Shown here piece by piece: positions 23,025-34,370 of a DNA stretch of 64,000 nucleotides. Every line of letters starts with the position of its first letter. Positions within the stretch are counted from its first letter, which is position 1. The position numbers and the translations under genes were made by a program. The stretch is taken from positions 83,985,337-84,049,336 of the forward strand of contig CATIUR010000004.1 in NCBI GenBank assembly GCA_949592205.1, given 5' to 3'. The DNA comes from Helichrysum umbraculigerum. Its lineage: Eukaryota; Streptophyta; Magnoliopsida; Asterales; Asteraceae. The notes beneath the pieces were generated by a model. That model was given only the letters and a program-made list of their open reading frames with translations. It did not search any database and had not been told where the DNA came from.

Positions 23025-24168
23025 GTAAGCTTGAAAAGGCCATTTATGGACTCAAACAAGCATCTCGTAGCTGGAATCTTTGTTTCCATGAGAAAGTCAA
23101 AGTGTTTGGATTTTCTAGAAGCGAACATGTGTCCTGTATATATGTCAAGTTTAGTGGGAGCATTGTAGTATTCTTAGTGTTATATGTGGATGATATAATG
23201 CTCATAGGAAATGATATCCCAACTTTACAAGGTGTAAAAGACTGGTTGGGAAAGTGTTTCGCTGTGAAAGATCTTGAAGATGCAGCATATATCCTTGGTA
23301 TAAAGATTTATCGAGATAGGTCAAAACGTATCATAGGACTCAGCCAGGATACGTACTTAGATAAAATTTTGAAAAGATTCAATACAGATAATTCTAAGAA
23401 AGGGAATCTACCCTTACATCATGCCATAAAGATCAGTAAGGATCTTTGTCCAAAGTCTGAGCAAGAATTGGAAAGAATGAGTCGAATCCCATATGCTTCG
23501 GCAATAGGATCGATCATGTATGCCTTGATATATACAAGACCTGATGTCTCATTTGCTTTGAGCTTAGTGAGTCGACATCAGCAGAATCCTGGTCAAGGTC
23601 ATTGGACAGATGTAAAGAACATTCTCAAGTATTTGAGAAATACTAAAGACGGGTTATTAGTTTATGGTGGAGAAGAGGAACTTAGAATAACAGGTTATAG
23701 TGACGCTATTTTCCAAACAGACAGAGATGATTGTTGTTCAAAGTCTAGTTGGGTATTCCTACTAAATGGGGGAGCGGTGACATGAAAAAGTTCTAAGCAA
23801 GATACAGTGGCAGACTCCGCATGCGAGTCTGAGTATATTGCGGCTAGTGAAGCTGCAAAGGAAGCTATATGGATGAGGAATTTCAATGGAGATCTTGGAG
23901 TTGTTCCAAAGTACAAGATCCTATTCCTATATTCTGTGATAATGAAAGTGCAGTAGCCTTGAGTAGAGAACCCAAGGATCACGGAAAGTCAAAGCACATT
24001 GAAAGGAAATACCATTTCGTTCGAAGCAAAATAGAAGAAGGACACGTGATTGTGAAGAGCATAAGATTGGAGGAAAATCCAGCTGATCCGTTCACAAAGC
24101 CACTGGGAAAGTCCAAGCACGATGAACATGCTAGGAGCATAGGTTTAAGAGATAATATAAAGTTTTAG
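23025..24168 (+). pseudogene. Copia element B pol, part 2: RT and RNase H
   Basis: RT resumes with an IYGLKQASRSWN motif and the catalytic YVDD (in FLVLYVDDIMLIG), followed by the thumb and an RNase H domain with SDAIF-like and ADSACESEYIAASEA motifs. A TGA at 23783-23785 breaks the frame where a Trp codon is expected, and a frameshift lies near 23910. The second frame (23869-24168) carries the end of RNase H, with IFCDNESAVALS, HIERKYHFVR and NPADPFTK, and stops at 24168. The join to part 1 is clean once C and one GTAAG copy are taken out. Confidence 0.9.
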
Positions 24169-24542
24169 TTGTTAGTTTGAATTCTGAAACATTTTAAACA
24201 ATGATGGAAATTGTAATAGACTTGGTGATTAAATGATGGAGATTTATTTATTAGAAGGAGTTCCACCATTTACTATTGTTTGTCGTTGTGTTTCACTTTT
24301 GCATGTTTAGAAATCACTTCCTGAGTAATTGATTTTACTCAAACCTCCTCAGTCGATCACACTATATGAAGTATGTGGTGAATTAAGACTGTCATGGAGT
24401 GTTAGTAGATTGTGTATGGAGATTAGACATGACATGGAGAATGCTGCAATACTCATGGGTACTTAATGGGGATTTAAGTATAGGAGAAACCCGCACTTAA
24501 AGAGATCACTTCATGGATTAAATCACAAGTGATTTTAAGATG
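24169..24542 (+). other. 3' untranslated tail of copia element B, first half
   Basis: Noncoding DNA between the pol stop and the insertion of E. It ends with AGATG (24538-24542), the left TSD of E. The tail resumes at 48583. Confidence 0.75.
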
Positions 24543-26978
24543 TGTCGTGCCTCCAGTGGTCGGACGGGTTTTAATCCGGTCGTTGAACCAACCAAACAGG
24601 ATGCGCGGACAGGGTTTAAATTTATAGAGCAGGGGAATCCTAAGTTGTATACTACTGACAGACCTAAAAGGGCAGTAAGTGGTATGTATGACTCATGTGT
24701 CATTCTTCAAACTACAACGGGCATGGGAGTCTAGGAAGTTTTATTATCTTTGGGAATCTAGCTAGGGTTTTTAAAAGCTTTTGGATAGGTTTGGTTTTTA
24801 TAACTAAATACTAATTTAAATAAAACAAAAGAGGTTTGTACGGAGACTCGGTCAACAGAGGATAAGCGAGTGTTTACTATGATTTCGTTATGTGTTATTG
24901 ATGAATAGTCAAGGGTAAGGCTACTAGATGTGATGACTAATCCGGAGAGGATAGAAACATAATTAGTGCAAAGTATTGTACCTACGACCGTTCCGCGGCT
25001 TCCATACGTTTGTACTCCACCAATTGGTGTTTCCAGCACTATACCGAGTAATAGGGCGTTTTACGGTTTTTCCGTTACATTAATTAGGGTTCCACATTAC
25101 TCTCACAGATTTCCTATATCCTAATGAGCTACAACTACGAGCCTAAAAAATATCTAACGTAGAGTTATCCGCAAACAGATAAATAACATGTCACGTGGAT
25201 AGCAGTTATAGAAGTCAAATACACCGGAAGTTCTCCCAAATGTACAGACCAATTTAACCGACGACTATCCTCGAATCCTGGTCCCCAGTCACAGTCATCA
25301 GAGACGTCTGTATCGTAGCGTGAATTGTTGATTGAACAAGAACACGAACGGGGATAATCCCGCGGACCAAGTTGGGATAATCGGGCTAACGATCAGTTAA
25401 ATTGTTCAGCCTTACAGATATAAATCATCACAACTATTCCATGCATGTTAATCTACTTTGTAAACCAATATTCTGTGTCTGAAAACCTAATTATACAGTT
25501 ACTGATATGAACCAGGAGGATAACTCTAGCATGCATCATTCCTAAGGCAACAATCAAACAAGAACATGCAATAGGGTGACACATAATAGACCACCATAAT
25601 CCTAAGCATAGCAGATAACCAATAATCAGATCATAGATATCCCGAAAGTTCTCTCAAAGATATATAATAGATAAACATGAATCTAACCTATCTCTAATCC
25701 TACGCTCCCTGTCTCTTATGATTTGTTTCAACCTAGAGAACACAGCCATACCAAGTTCATTGATCATCAAGTATAGAATAGGTAGAGAACGTACCACTAG
25801 TAATTGGCCAAGTTCTAGCAAGAAGCTTCTAACCACAGCATAAGTTGGATAGATAAACATTCGAGATTCAGTTTATAAGTTCATACACAGTTTAAAGTAA
25901 CACGGGCAGATTAACAGCATGGCATAAACATTTTGACTATTCTAACATAACTACATCATAGTAAACACAAAGAAATGTCTAGCCTAACATTATATATCTA
26001 GCATACAATCCTAAACAAGCATAAACAAAGAAACACATGTTTAAAACTGGAAAGTAAGAGATATATAAATAGAACCTGATACGAATTTATTACAGACAGA
26101 TCTTCGCGAATACAATGTCTTGGAGTGACTCCGTACAAAAGCTAAAAGCTACCTCTACCTAACTATCTTTCTAACTAGCCCAATTCTAGAGAGAGAAAAT
26201 CTCTAGAGAGAGAAACTAGAGAGAGAGTGATGTGTGTGAGAGAGAAAGTGTAAGGAAGAAATGAAATGAGAAAAATGGTATGTATGAAGTGTTGGGGTTG
26301 TCCACTATTTATAGGCAAAGCATCAAATCGCGCGTACAACTCACGAAGCAGCACGTACAAGCAAACGAAGCACTATATGGGGTAGGGGGCAGTATACGTT
26401 CTTGTAAGGGCCGTATACTGTGTGTATTAGGCCGTATACAGTCTTACAAGGGCCGTATACAGTGCCTGAGGCCGTATACGGTCTTCGTCTGATTTCGTTC
26501 GTTGCTTAAAACGTCCGTATCTCCTTCGTTACGCGTCCGTTTGACCTGATTCTTTCGCCTGTGGTTTCGTAATTCCGTTACGCTTCTAATGATGCCAATC
26601 TCATAGAAATTGGATATGTAGAGCTCAGGCGTAGCCGAAATGACTTTTAGTGGCTCTGAAAGTGCACTGTCTTCTCCGTCCTTTGGCCATTTCACTTGAT
26701 TCCAGATTTTTCCGTCTCGATTTTACCTATACAACAGATGGTAGAAGTTAGGAGGTGTGCCTTGACAGGAAAATGAGGTCAGAAGAATCGGCCTGTATTA
26801 AAATGCTGTGTTTAGTGCGATTTCAGAGTGTTTTTCAGTGATTTTTACCACAACGTCTACTTTTGAACCACTTTAGTGAATTTTGATAAATAATCAATGT
26901 TTTGGATTGTTTTTACTAAAGAAAGGTCCAAAATGTGAGGAATAAAGCTTCTAAAACATGACTTTTTACGTCACATCA
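24543..26978 (-). repeat. 3' LTR of element E
   Basis: Starts TGTCGTGCCTCC and ends CGTCACATCA. The TATA box is at 26305-26313 (minus). Palindromes start at 26390, 26411, 26432, 26453 and 26472, but in this copy only the last is a perfect CCGTATACGG. GA-rich low-complexity DNA lies near 26190-26250. Confidence 0.93.
26305..26481 (-). promoter_or_regulatory. Phased palindrome array and TATA box in the 3' LTR of element E
   Basis: The spacing 21-21-21-19 bp is the same as in C, although the four spacers have largely different bases in the two families. Several palindromes are decayed here compared with the 5' LTR (47989-48080). Confidence 0.7.
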
Positions 26979-28939
26979 AGTTATCCCACACTTAGACGTT
27001 GCTTGTCCTCAAGCAACAACTCTCTGAAAAATATTTTAAGTCATGTTTTTAGGGGTGAGCCAGAGAATATTTTCCGAGATTAGTATTTCCTCATATAAGC
27101 AAGTTACTTCTAAAAGTGTGGAGGAAGATAAGATGATCCTTCCATAAACAAGAAGAGATTCTCTTAGACATACATCCAAATCTCATGATCTTGGAGTACA
27201 CATGACTAGGCGATCTCACTATAGGTGGTCACTCAATTCACTCAAAGTGTATCGGGTTTCCTATCAATCTAGCTCAAACGAAATCGCTCAAAATAGCCAG
27301 TCATGCTGCACTCATCGTCATAGGCTTGATCGAGAATCGGATCTCCACCATTTAGGTGAGGACGGTGCTAATTATCTCAAGACATTCAGAGGGTTGTAAT
27401 GTTTGGTGAGGGTGAAGGGTATGGATAGTGGTAATTTTGGGTTGCGAGGGTGTTTAGCTTATCCTAAAATCACTGAGATTATGAACAACTTTATTTAGAA
27501 CGGAGAGGAACGGAGAGTTGGTAGCTGTTTCAGCTTCTGTCGAATTTTCCATGAAGAGCTATGTTTTGAAACTTTCAGCTTTATTTGCGGAGCTATTTTC
27601 TTTTCTTTTCTTTTTCTTCTTTTTCTTCTTTTGTCTTTTCTTTTTCTTTTCTTCAGAATTTCTTTGTCAGAGAATTTCCAAGGAATTTTATATTTTGGAT
27701 CCTTTAGAAATCTTTTCTTCTATCTTGATCATTTTGATTCTTTTCCAGGTGCTAATTTTTCCCGCACCATCGTCCTTCCAGTTCTCTTATGTGCTAATTT
27801 TCCCGCACCATTTGTTGAGAAGCTTGATTTTGGAGAATGCGAATGAGTAGGATATTTGAAACAGATATTCTAAAAGGGTGTTCTTCATAACCTCTAAAAT
27901 TCCAAGATAAGTTTGGGGGTATTTTTGGGAAGTGGGTGAAAATTAGGGTTTTGAAGAAATGAAAGGTTTAGGCTCAACAGGGTATACTAGGTGGATCTTC
28001 GATACTAAAAATAAGCATCGGAAAGGGTTTTGGGCTTGAAAAGATATGTAAGAAACGGGTTAAGTCCTAAGGAATGTCAAGGTCATTTAATTGCACCTAT
28101 ACCGCGTACGGTACACACCAATATGGTCTCGAAGCGTATGTCAAGAGCAAGTTCTAATTCAGAGATACAGACATCGGCACACACACAAAAAATGAAAGTG
28201 AAGCATTAAAGATGAATGCTTTTAGGCTCAAGATACCTCACTGCAAAGGGTTGTATGTGTCTAGTCATGCTCCTTTGATTATCACTTCGTGCTTAAGCAA
28301 TTTCTACCTTGTTTCCTTTAGGCTTTTAGAAATATCATACTTATATTTTGAAAATGGTTTCTTTCAGTAGTATCTGAGACTCAAAAACTGAGTTAGACTC
28401 ATTAATTTTGAAAAAATTTGACCTTATTTTTGAAAAAATTTTGAGAGAAAGATTGCTATTAGACATAAAAATCACCATTTAAGGTATTCTATACCTACCA
28501 TCCCACACTTAGAGGAACATTGTCCCTAATGTTCTCTTGAGTAGAGATTAGTAAAATCCCACACTTAGAGTTTGAACATGTAAGTAGATGTTTCTCAAGT
28601 GTTTTAATTTGGGCTGGAATCCCACACTTAGTGATAAGTTTAGGATGAGGCACATAAATTAAACACACTATCATAGGCATAATAAACATAATTGAAACGG
28701 GGAGAAAGGAACAGAGAGACTCCCTATTTGTGTTTACAGGAATAGACCAGGTTTGTGCAGGAGTGGTGCTAGTGAATTGCTGGATTTTAAGGACCATGCT
28801 CGTTTAAGATCATCCATTCCACACAAAGCTGAATTCTGCAATAAATAACAACACACATATCACAGCATCTCATCTAGGTAGCAGGTCTAAAGCGTAAGTA
28901 CAGAGTCATAATATAGAAAGTAAATAATAAAGATAAAAT
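26979..28939 (-). other. 3' noncoding region of element E
   Basis: No gene is seen. TCCCACACTTAG-type tracts occur at 26984, 28501, 28557 and 28620, the same order and number as in C, with the same two hairpins after the first and second tract. Blocks at about 27140-27370 and 28095-28190 are strongly similar to C. The first tract touches the LTR and is the likely polypurine tract. T/C-rich DNA near 27590-27660 gives spurious ORFs. Confidence 0.7.
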
Positions 28940-29604
28940 CTAAAAGTCATCAAGCAGGTCATCAGTATCAGGATCAAACTCCTCCACAGCATCCCTATCA
29001 AAGATGGAAGTCGGAGATGGGATGGAGAAATCCATAGTAGCCACAGCCTGACTCACAATCTCGTCAGTGGAAGTGTGGGTGACAGAAGTGTGAGCATCAA
29101 AAACACCCAGAAGCTGCTCTGTGAGGCTGCGGTCTGGTGATGCAAATCCTGTGGGCAATGCTGGATCAGGATCAGCAGCTGCAGCAGTGGGGCCAGTGGA
29201 AGGTCCAGCAGTAGAGAGAACAGGCGGATCAGCAGGAGGACAGAAGAACCATGGGAGGCTAGATGGTCCTGGATCTGGGCCAAGCCAGTAGGGAATGGCA
29301 TCAGGTCTCGGAATCTCGAGCTGCTCACAGTAGAGGACATGATGTCATGCTTGATGGAGAGTGTCCGGAAGAGGGCCCACGAAGCAGCTGGGTCAGCCGT
29401 AGTGATACCGTACTCGAAAGTAGGTACGGGGGCTAGCAAAGGTGATGAGGGCCTCTCATCGGGCAACTCCTCGTGAGTGATCGGGACATTAGTCAGGTCC
29501 TCCTCAGTGATGGTCAACATAGCCGCTCTCTGTGCTCTGCGTCTACGAGGTCTGTGTCGTCTGATTGGTCTCGCAGCTACATGATCAGCATTAACAGCGT
29601 CCAT
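28940..29604 (-). pseudogene. Third ORF of element E (unknown, frameshifted)
   Basis: It starts at 29604 (MDAVNADH), downstream of integrase, in the position of the env-like gene of some Athila elements. The N-terminus has a strongly basic patch (RRHRPRRRRAQRA) that could be a nuclear or nucleic-acid-binding signal. The reading frame changes near 29310: the rest of the plausible protein, Pro/Ala-rich and ending in an acidic tail (FDPDTDDLLDDF), is in another frame that stops at 28940. I see no signal peptide and no convincing transmembrane segment, so envelope function is not supported. It has no counterpart that I can recognise by eye in C. Confidence 0.5.
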
Positions 29605-29852
29605 CCTTAAACAAATAAAGAAAACAGGTAATGCTAATAATGATAGTAAATGAATAATACTTATCTCAGATTTTGCAATTTGAAGTCAGATAAGTGGCAA
29701 GTCTGCAATTTTATTAGTTCAGAGACAACCATACTTAATAAAAATAAATTAAAAAATAAAATGACAGAATTAATAAAGATAGGCTTGGGGTGCCTCCCAA
29801 GAGCGCTTGTTTCACGAGTCTCTAGCTTGACTCTTTGTACCTTTCTGTTGAC
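29605..29852 (-). other. Gap between integrase end and third ORF of element E
   Basis: About 250 bp of AT-rich noncoding DNA. On the element strand it could hold a splice acceptor for the third ORF; none is proven. Confidence 0.4.
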
Positions 29853-31884
29853 TCACGGTGGTTCAAAGATAAAGACATCTTCCCTGATGGGAAAGTCTTC
29901 GAAGTAATGCTTTAAACGATGACCATTAACCTTAAAATTACCTTCTGGTGCCTCGAGTTCGACTGCACCGTAAGGAAATACCTTTGATACTATGAATGGT
30001 CCGCTCCACCTGATCCTAAACTTGCCAGAGAATTTCTTGAATCGCGAGTTGAAAAGCAGCACTTTATCTCCTGTTTTGAATCTTGAGGGCCTCAGCTTAG
30101 TGTCGTGAATTCTCTTAGTTCGTTCCTTGAAGCTTAACGAACTGTCATATGCCTGATCCCTTAGTTCGGTTAACTCATTCAACTGCATTCGTCTATTTGC
30201 TCCAGCTGTAGAAATATCTAATTTGCAGTTCTTCAAAGCCCATTATACTTTATATTCCAGCTCAATTGGTAAGTGACATGCCTTGCCATAAACTAGACGA
30301 TACGGTGTGGTTCCTAATGGTGTTTTATATGCGGTTCTGAGTGCTCACAATGCATCATCTAATTTTTCAGCCCATTTGTACCCATGATTACCAACAGTTC
30401 TTTCCAAGATTCTTTTCAAAGCTCGATTTTTTGCCTCAGCTTGCCCGTTTGTCTGGGGGTGGTAAGTTGTTGATGTCTTATGAGTGACACCATACTGTTG
30501 CAGAACTTTCATGAATTGAACGTTGCAAAAGTGTGTACCACGATCACTGATTATTGCTTTTGGAGTTCCAAATCGACTAAATAGCTTTTTGAGAAATTTG
30601 GTTACCACTTTGGCGTCATTTGTTGGGAGAGCTTGGGCCTCGGCCCACCTGGAGACGTAGTCGACTGCAACCAAGATGTACTCTTTACCGTTAGATTTAG
30701 GGAACGGTCCCATGAAATCTATTCCCCAGATATCGAAGATTTCCACGGCCTGTATGTTTGTGAGTGGCATTTCATTCCGGGCTGTTATATTGCCTTGTCT
30801 TTGGCAGATATCGCAGCGTCTCACCAGATCGTATGCATCTTGAAATATGGTTGGCCACAAAAAGCCGGCATCGTACACTTTTCTTGCGGTCATGTTGGTA
30901 CCGTGATGTACTCCAGTAGGTCCATGGTGGCTTTGGTGTAGGATATGTTCTGCCTCTTTCCCATCAACGCATCTTCTAATGATTTGATCAGGGCAAACCT
31001 TAAAGAGGAAATGGTTGTCCCAATAGTAATATTTTATATCGCGGAAGAATTTTTGTCTTCGAGAGGTTGGCATTCCTTTAGGTATGACTTTTCCCACCAA
31101 ATAATTGGCATAGTCAGCATATCAGGGATCATTTGTAGATCGTGACCCTTGATAGTACTTACCAACATGCATGAGCTATTCTTCTGGAAACTGGTCTTGA
31201 ATGTCTTTTTCGTGCAACTTATCCATTGAAGGATTCTCTAATCGGCTGAGATGGTTCGCCGCGACGTTTTCTGCTCCCTTTTTGTCTTTGATCTCGATGT
31301 CGAATTCTTGAAGGAGTAGAATCCATCGTAGAAGGCGAGGTTTAGCATCTTGCTTCTTAAAAAGATATTTCAGAGCTGAGTGATCTGTATAGACAATAGT
31401 TTTGGACAAGATTATATAAGAACGAAATTTATCAAAAGCAAATACTACCGCTAGCAGCTCTTTTTCTGTGGTTGTATAATTCTCTTGGGCGTCAGTGAGC
31501 GTTTTGCTGGCGTAGTATATTGGTTGAAACTGTTTCTCCTTCCGCTGTCCCAAAACTGCTCCGACTGCGAAATCACTGGCGTCGCACATGATTTCAAATG
31601 GGAGACTCCAGTCTGGAGCAACCATGATCGGTGCATGAACAAGCAGATCTTTCAGATGATCGAAGGCTTTTAGACATTCGTCTGTAAAGACAAACGGAGT
31701 ATCCTTTTCGAGGAGATGAGTCATAGGTCGGGATATCTTAGAGAAATCTTTGATAAAGCGATGGTAGAACCCGGCATGTCCTAGAAAACTGCGGATGGCT
31801 TTGACGGAGGTGGGTGGTGGAAGTTTTGAGATAGTCTCGACTTTTGCTTTGTCAACTTCAATTCCAGCTTTGGATATACGGTGT
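29853..31884 (-). pseudogene. Element E pol, part 2: RT end, RNase H and integrase (four stops)
   Basis: This is the continuation of the pol frame after the insertion of F. It begins with the RT connection region, then RNase H (MCDASDF and YTDHSALKYL motifs), and then integrase with an HH-CC zinc region ending in CDICQRQ and catalytic motifs GIDFMGPFP, SDRGTHF and NGQAEAKNR. The C-terminal part includes FKTGDKVLLFNSRFK and ends at 29853. One frame is kept throughout but interrupted by TAG 31176-31178, TGA 31122-31124, TGA 30345-30347 and TAA 30243-30245. The two TGA codons stand where Trp is usual. There is no chromodomain, as expected for Athila. Confidence 0.88.
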
Positions 31885-34337
31885 TGTAACACCCCCGAAA
31901 TTCACTGTTTTGCGGAAGCATAGTTTGGGGTGTTACTAATTAAATATCACAGCACAAAGATAAACAGCAAACGACCTCTAAATGAGACGTTTTGTAAATT
32001 AGTTACATTCCATAGATATAATGTTTGAAAACTTAATGTTTTCGTATACAAAATGTAGTTTCCCCTAGAGTCCACGCGTATAGCGGGAGATTCTATTACA
32101 TAATCGTAATCTACAAAAGATAATGCTAAGAATCTCCGTTAATGCAGTTGTGTTGAAATCATGCGACTCTAGCTAAAATCCTGGAGTAATCCTACTCCAT
32201 CCGGGTACCTGAGAAAACATGCTAAAAAGTGTCAACCAAAAAGGTTGGTGAATCTCACAGGTTTGTAAATAATATCGGCTTTGAACACGAGATTTCATTA
32301 GTAGTGCCCGTAGGCGTAAAATCAGCCATTGCAATCCAGCAATCGTAAAATCAGTATTTGCAATCCAGCAAATGTAAATAAATAAGTTTATACCGTTGCC
32401 ATGAGGCTCATAATCGAAGCTTAACCCGTAAGTAATATGTTTGCTCCCGTGACATGCTCGTAAGTGAGCAAGCATCAGTAACGAATAAGTTGTCACCCGT
32501 TTATACGTGTAAATCGGTACGTGGCAGCGCTACTGCCCCGGGTGGGGAGGGTCATTTCCCTAATGGATCCATTAACTACTGTTCGCGCTTAAGTCCATAA
32601 CTAACGATATATGATGGAGAGACTTCTGTAAATAGTAACAACTCATGCAATTCCGTTTGGTATAGTAAACAGTTTAGTACTTGTGTTCAAGAAAATAAGT
32701 AGCATGTATCTCCCCCAATAAGATAAAACAGTAAAAGTGGGGCCGTAAGACTCACCTGAGTCTTGTAATAAACCGTAGCAAATAGCAAGTAGTAAATATA
32801 GCAAGTAGGTTCTCCGAACCCGTAACCTTCAAATGCCTATTCATATGAAGTTATGTAAGTATGCGTCTCACTAGACGTTTCGTTTAGTTGTACACAACTC
32901 GTATAGCCAATGTTTGTTCGTATGTTTGTAATTGTTCGTTTGTTTGTAAAACATGTTTGGGCCCGTTGGTGACTTAGTTGAATTGTTAATCTCGACATAG
33001 ATTTACTCGTTTGGAATGTTATGTTTGAAAAACATGTTTCAATATCCCTCAGATATTATATCGTATAGTCGTTCGAAGTCCCAAAATGTATAACACTTAA
33101 CTTGGAATTAAATTTGTAAATCTGCTGTGTTTTGCGACACTAAATGCGACACTAAAGTTTGTCATACGACACAAGGCTTGTGTCGCAGACATCATGCGAC
33201 ACAAGGATACGACACAAGGATTTGTGTCGCATCAGATACGAAATGCTAATTTAATAGCGACATAGTGGTTGTGTCGTATGGAATACGACATAGTATGCGA
33301 CATAGAGTGCGACACAATATTGTGTCGCATAGATTACGACACAAAAGGCTCGGTACGACACAAGGTACGACATTAATGGGTTTATGCGACATAGCATGCG
33401 ACATAAGGCTTGTGTCGCATGGATGAACACCAGCCCAGAAACTTTCGGGTTTCGAAGATTTTCGACCAAAAACGCAAATCTAACCCATTTTTGAGCTATA
33501 AAATCGTGTATTATTCATGTATTAGGTTATATCTAAGTTGTGTACACATCAAAACATTAAAACATTACACCAAAATGAATAGATCTAAGATTTTAAGAAT
33601 TTCTTACTTTTGCGAATCGAGCCAAATGGAGGATGAAATGGTGAAAACGATCTTGATATTCTTGCTCCACTCGTGATGGTGATTCCGAATACGTAATTTT
33701 CGTGGTCTCGTTTTGATGTCGAAAATTTGGTATAGATTGGTGGTTGAGAGTGTTTTGGAGAGGTGGGTGTTTTTGTGAAAATGAAAATGAAAGAAGAATG
33801 AGGATAGTGGGGTGGGGTTGGGGCTGATCCAAAGAGGAAGGAGGGGAAAAATATCCCTCAAAACGCGGTATTTACTCCGTGTCCTAATCGTTTAATCCTT
33901 TGTTTTTAGTATTTAACCAGACCGTTATATTTTAAAATGTAACTGGAATATTTAAATAAAAACACTTTGGAATTAATAATAAAAACATTTGTCGAAATAT
34001 TTTAATTATTAAACCGTGTTAATACGTTTTGTTGCGTTATTTAAAAGTGTTGTCGCGGTAATATGTAAATGAGGTTCGTCCAGTCGCGTATTTTATATAA
34101 TAAAATACGTTCTTATTAATTAAGTAAATTTCTGTCACCAACGTCCAAATAATTGTGTCGGACTCTGTCCGGTTAATTTGCACGATTCATCCAAATCGCG
34201 TAAGCATACACACATATATATATAATTCACCTTATATATATACAAATAGAGCCTGTAATTAGTCCTATTACATACTAATTACAACTAGTTACAAACAATT
34301 AGGCATAATTAATTATCCTAATTATGCGGGTGTTACA
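31885..34337 (-). repeat. 3' LTR of element F
   Basis: Starts TGTAACACCCCCG and ends GCGGGTGTTACA. It includes the CGACA array at 33133-33420. ORFs at 33251-33861 lie on both strands, repeat exactly in the other LTR and have no coding support. Confidence 0.96.
33133..33420. repeat. CGACA-core inverted-repeat array in the 3' LTR of element F
   Basis: About 19 copies of CGACA (mostly TGCGACAYA or TACGACAYA, in both orientations) fall in 288 bp. The best palindrome is perfect over 22 bp at 33308-33329, with half-site TGCGACACAAT. Other inverted pairs are near 33167-33185, 33210-33229 and 33399-33417. The copy in the 5' LTR is at 41182-41469. Confidence 0.85.
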
Positions 34338-34350
34338 TTCTCCCCTTGTT
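34338..34350 (-). other. Polypurine tract of element F
   Basis: The minus strand reads AACAAGGGGAGAA next to the 3' LTR, identical to element A. Confidence 0.85.
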
Positions 34351-34370
34351 AAAGAAATTTCGTCCCGAAA

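Noticed and set aside
28940..29604. Envelope gene of E
   Set aside because: No signal peptide, membrane segment or cleavage motif is visible.
33251..33861. Small ORFs in the LTR of F
   Set aside because: Overlap on both strands, repeated exactly in the second LTR, no motif.
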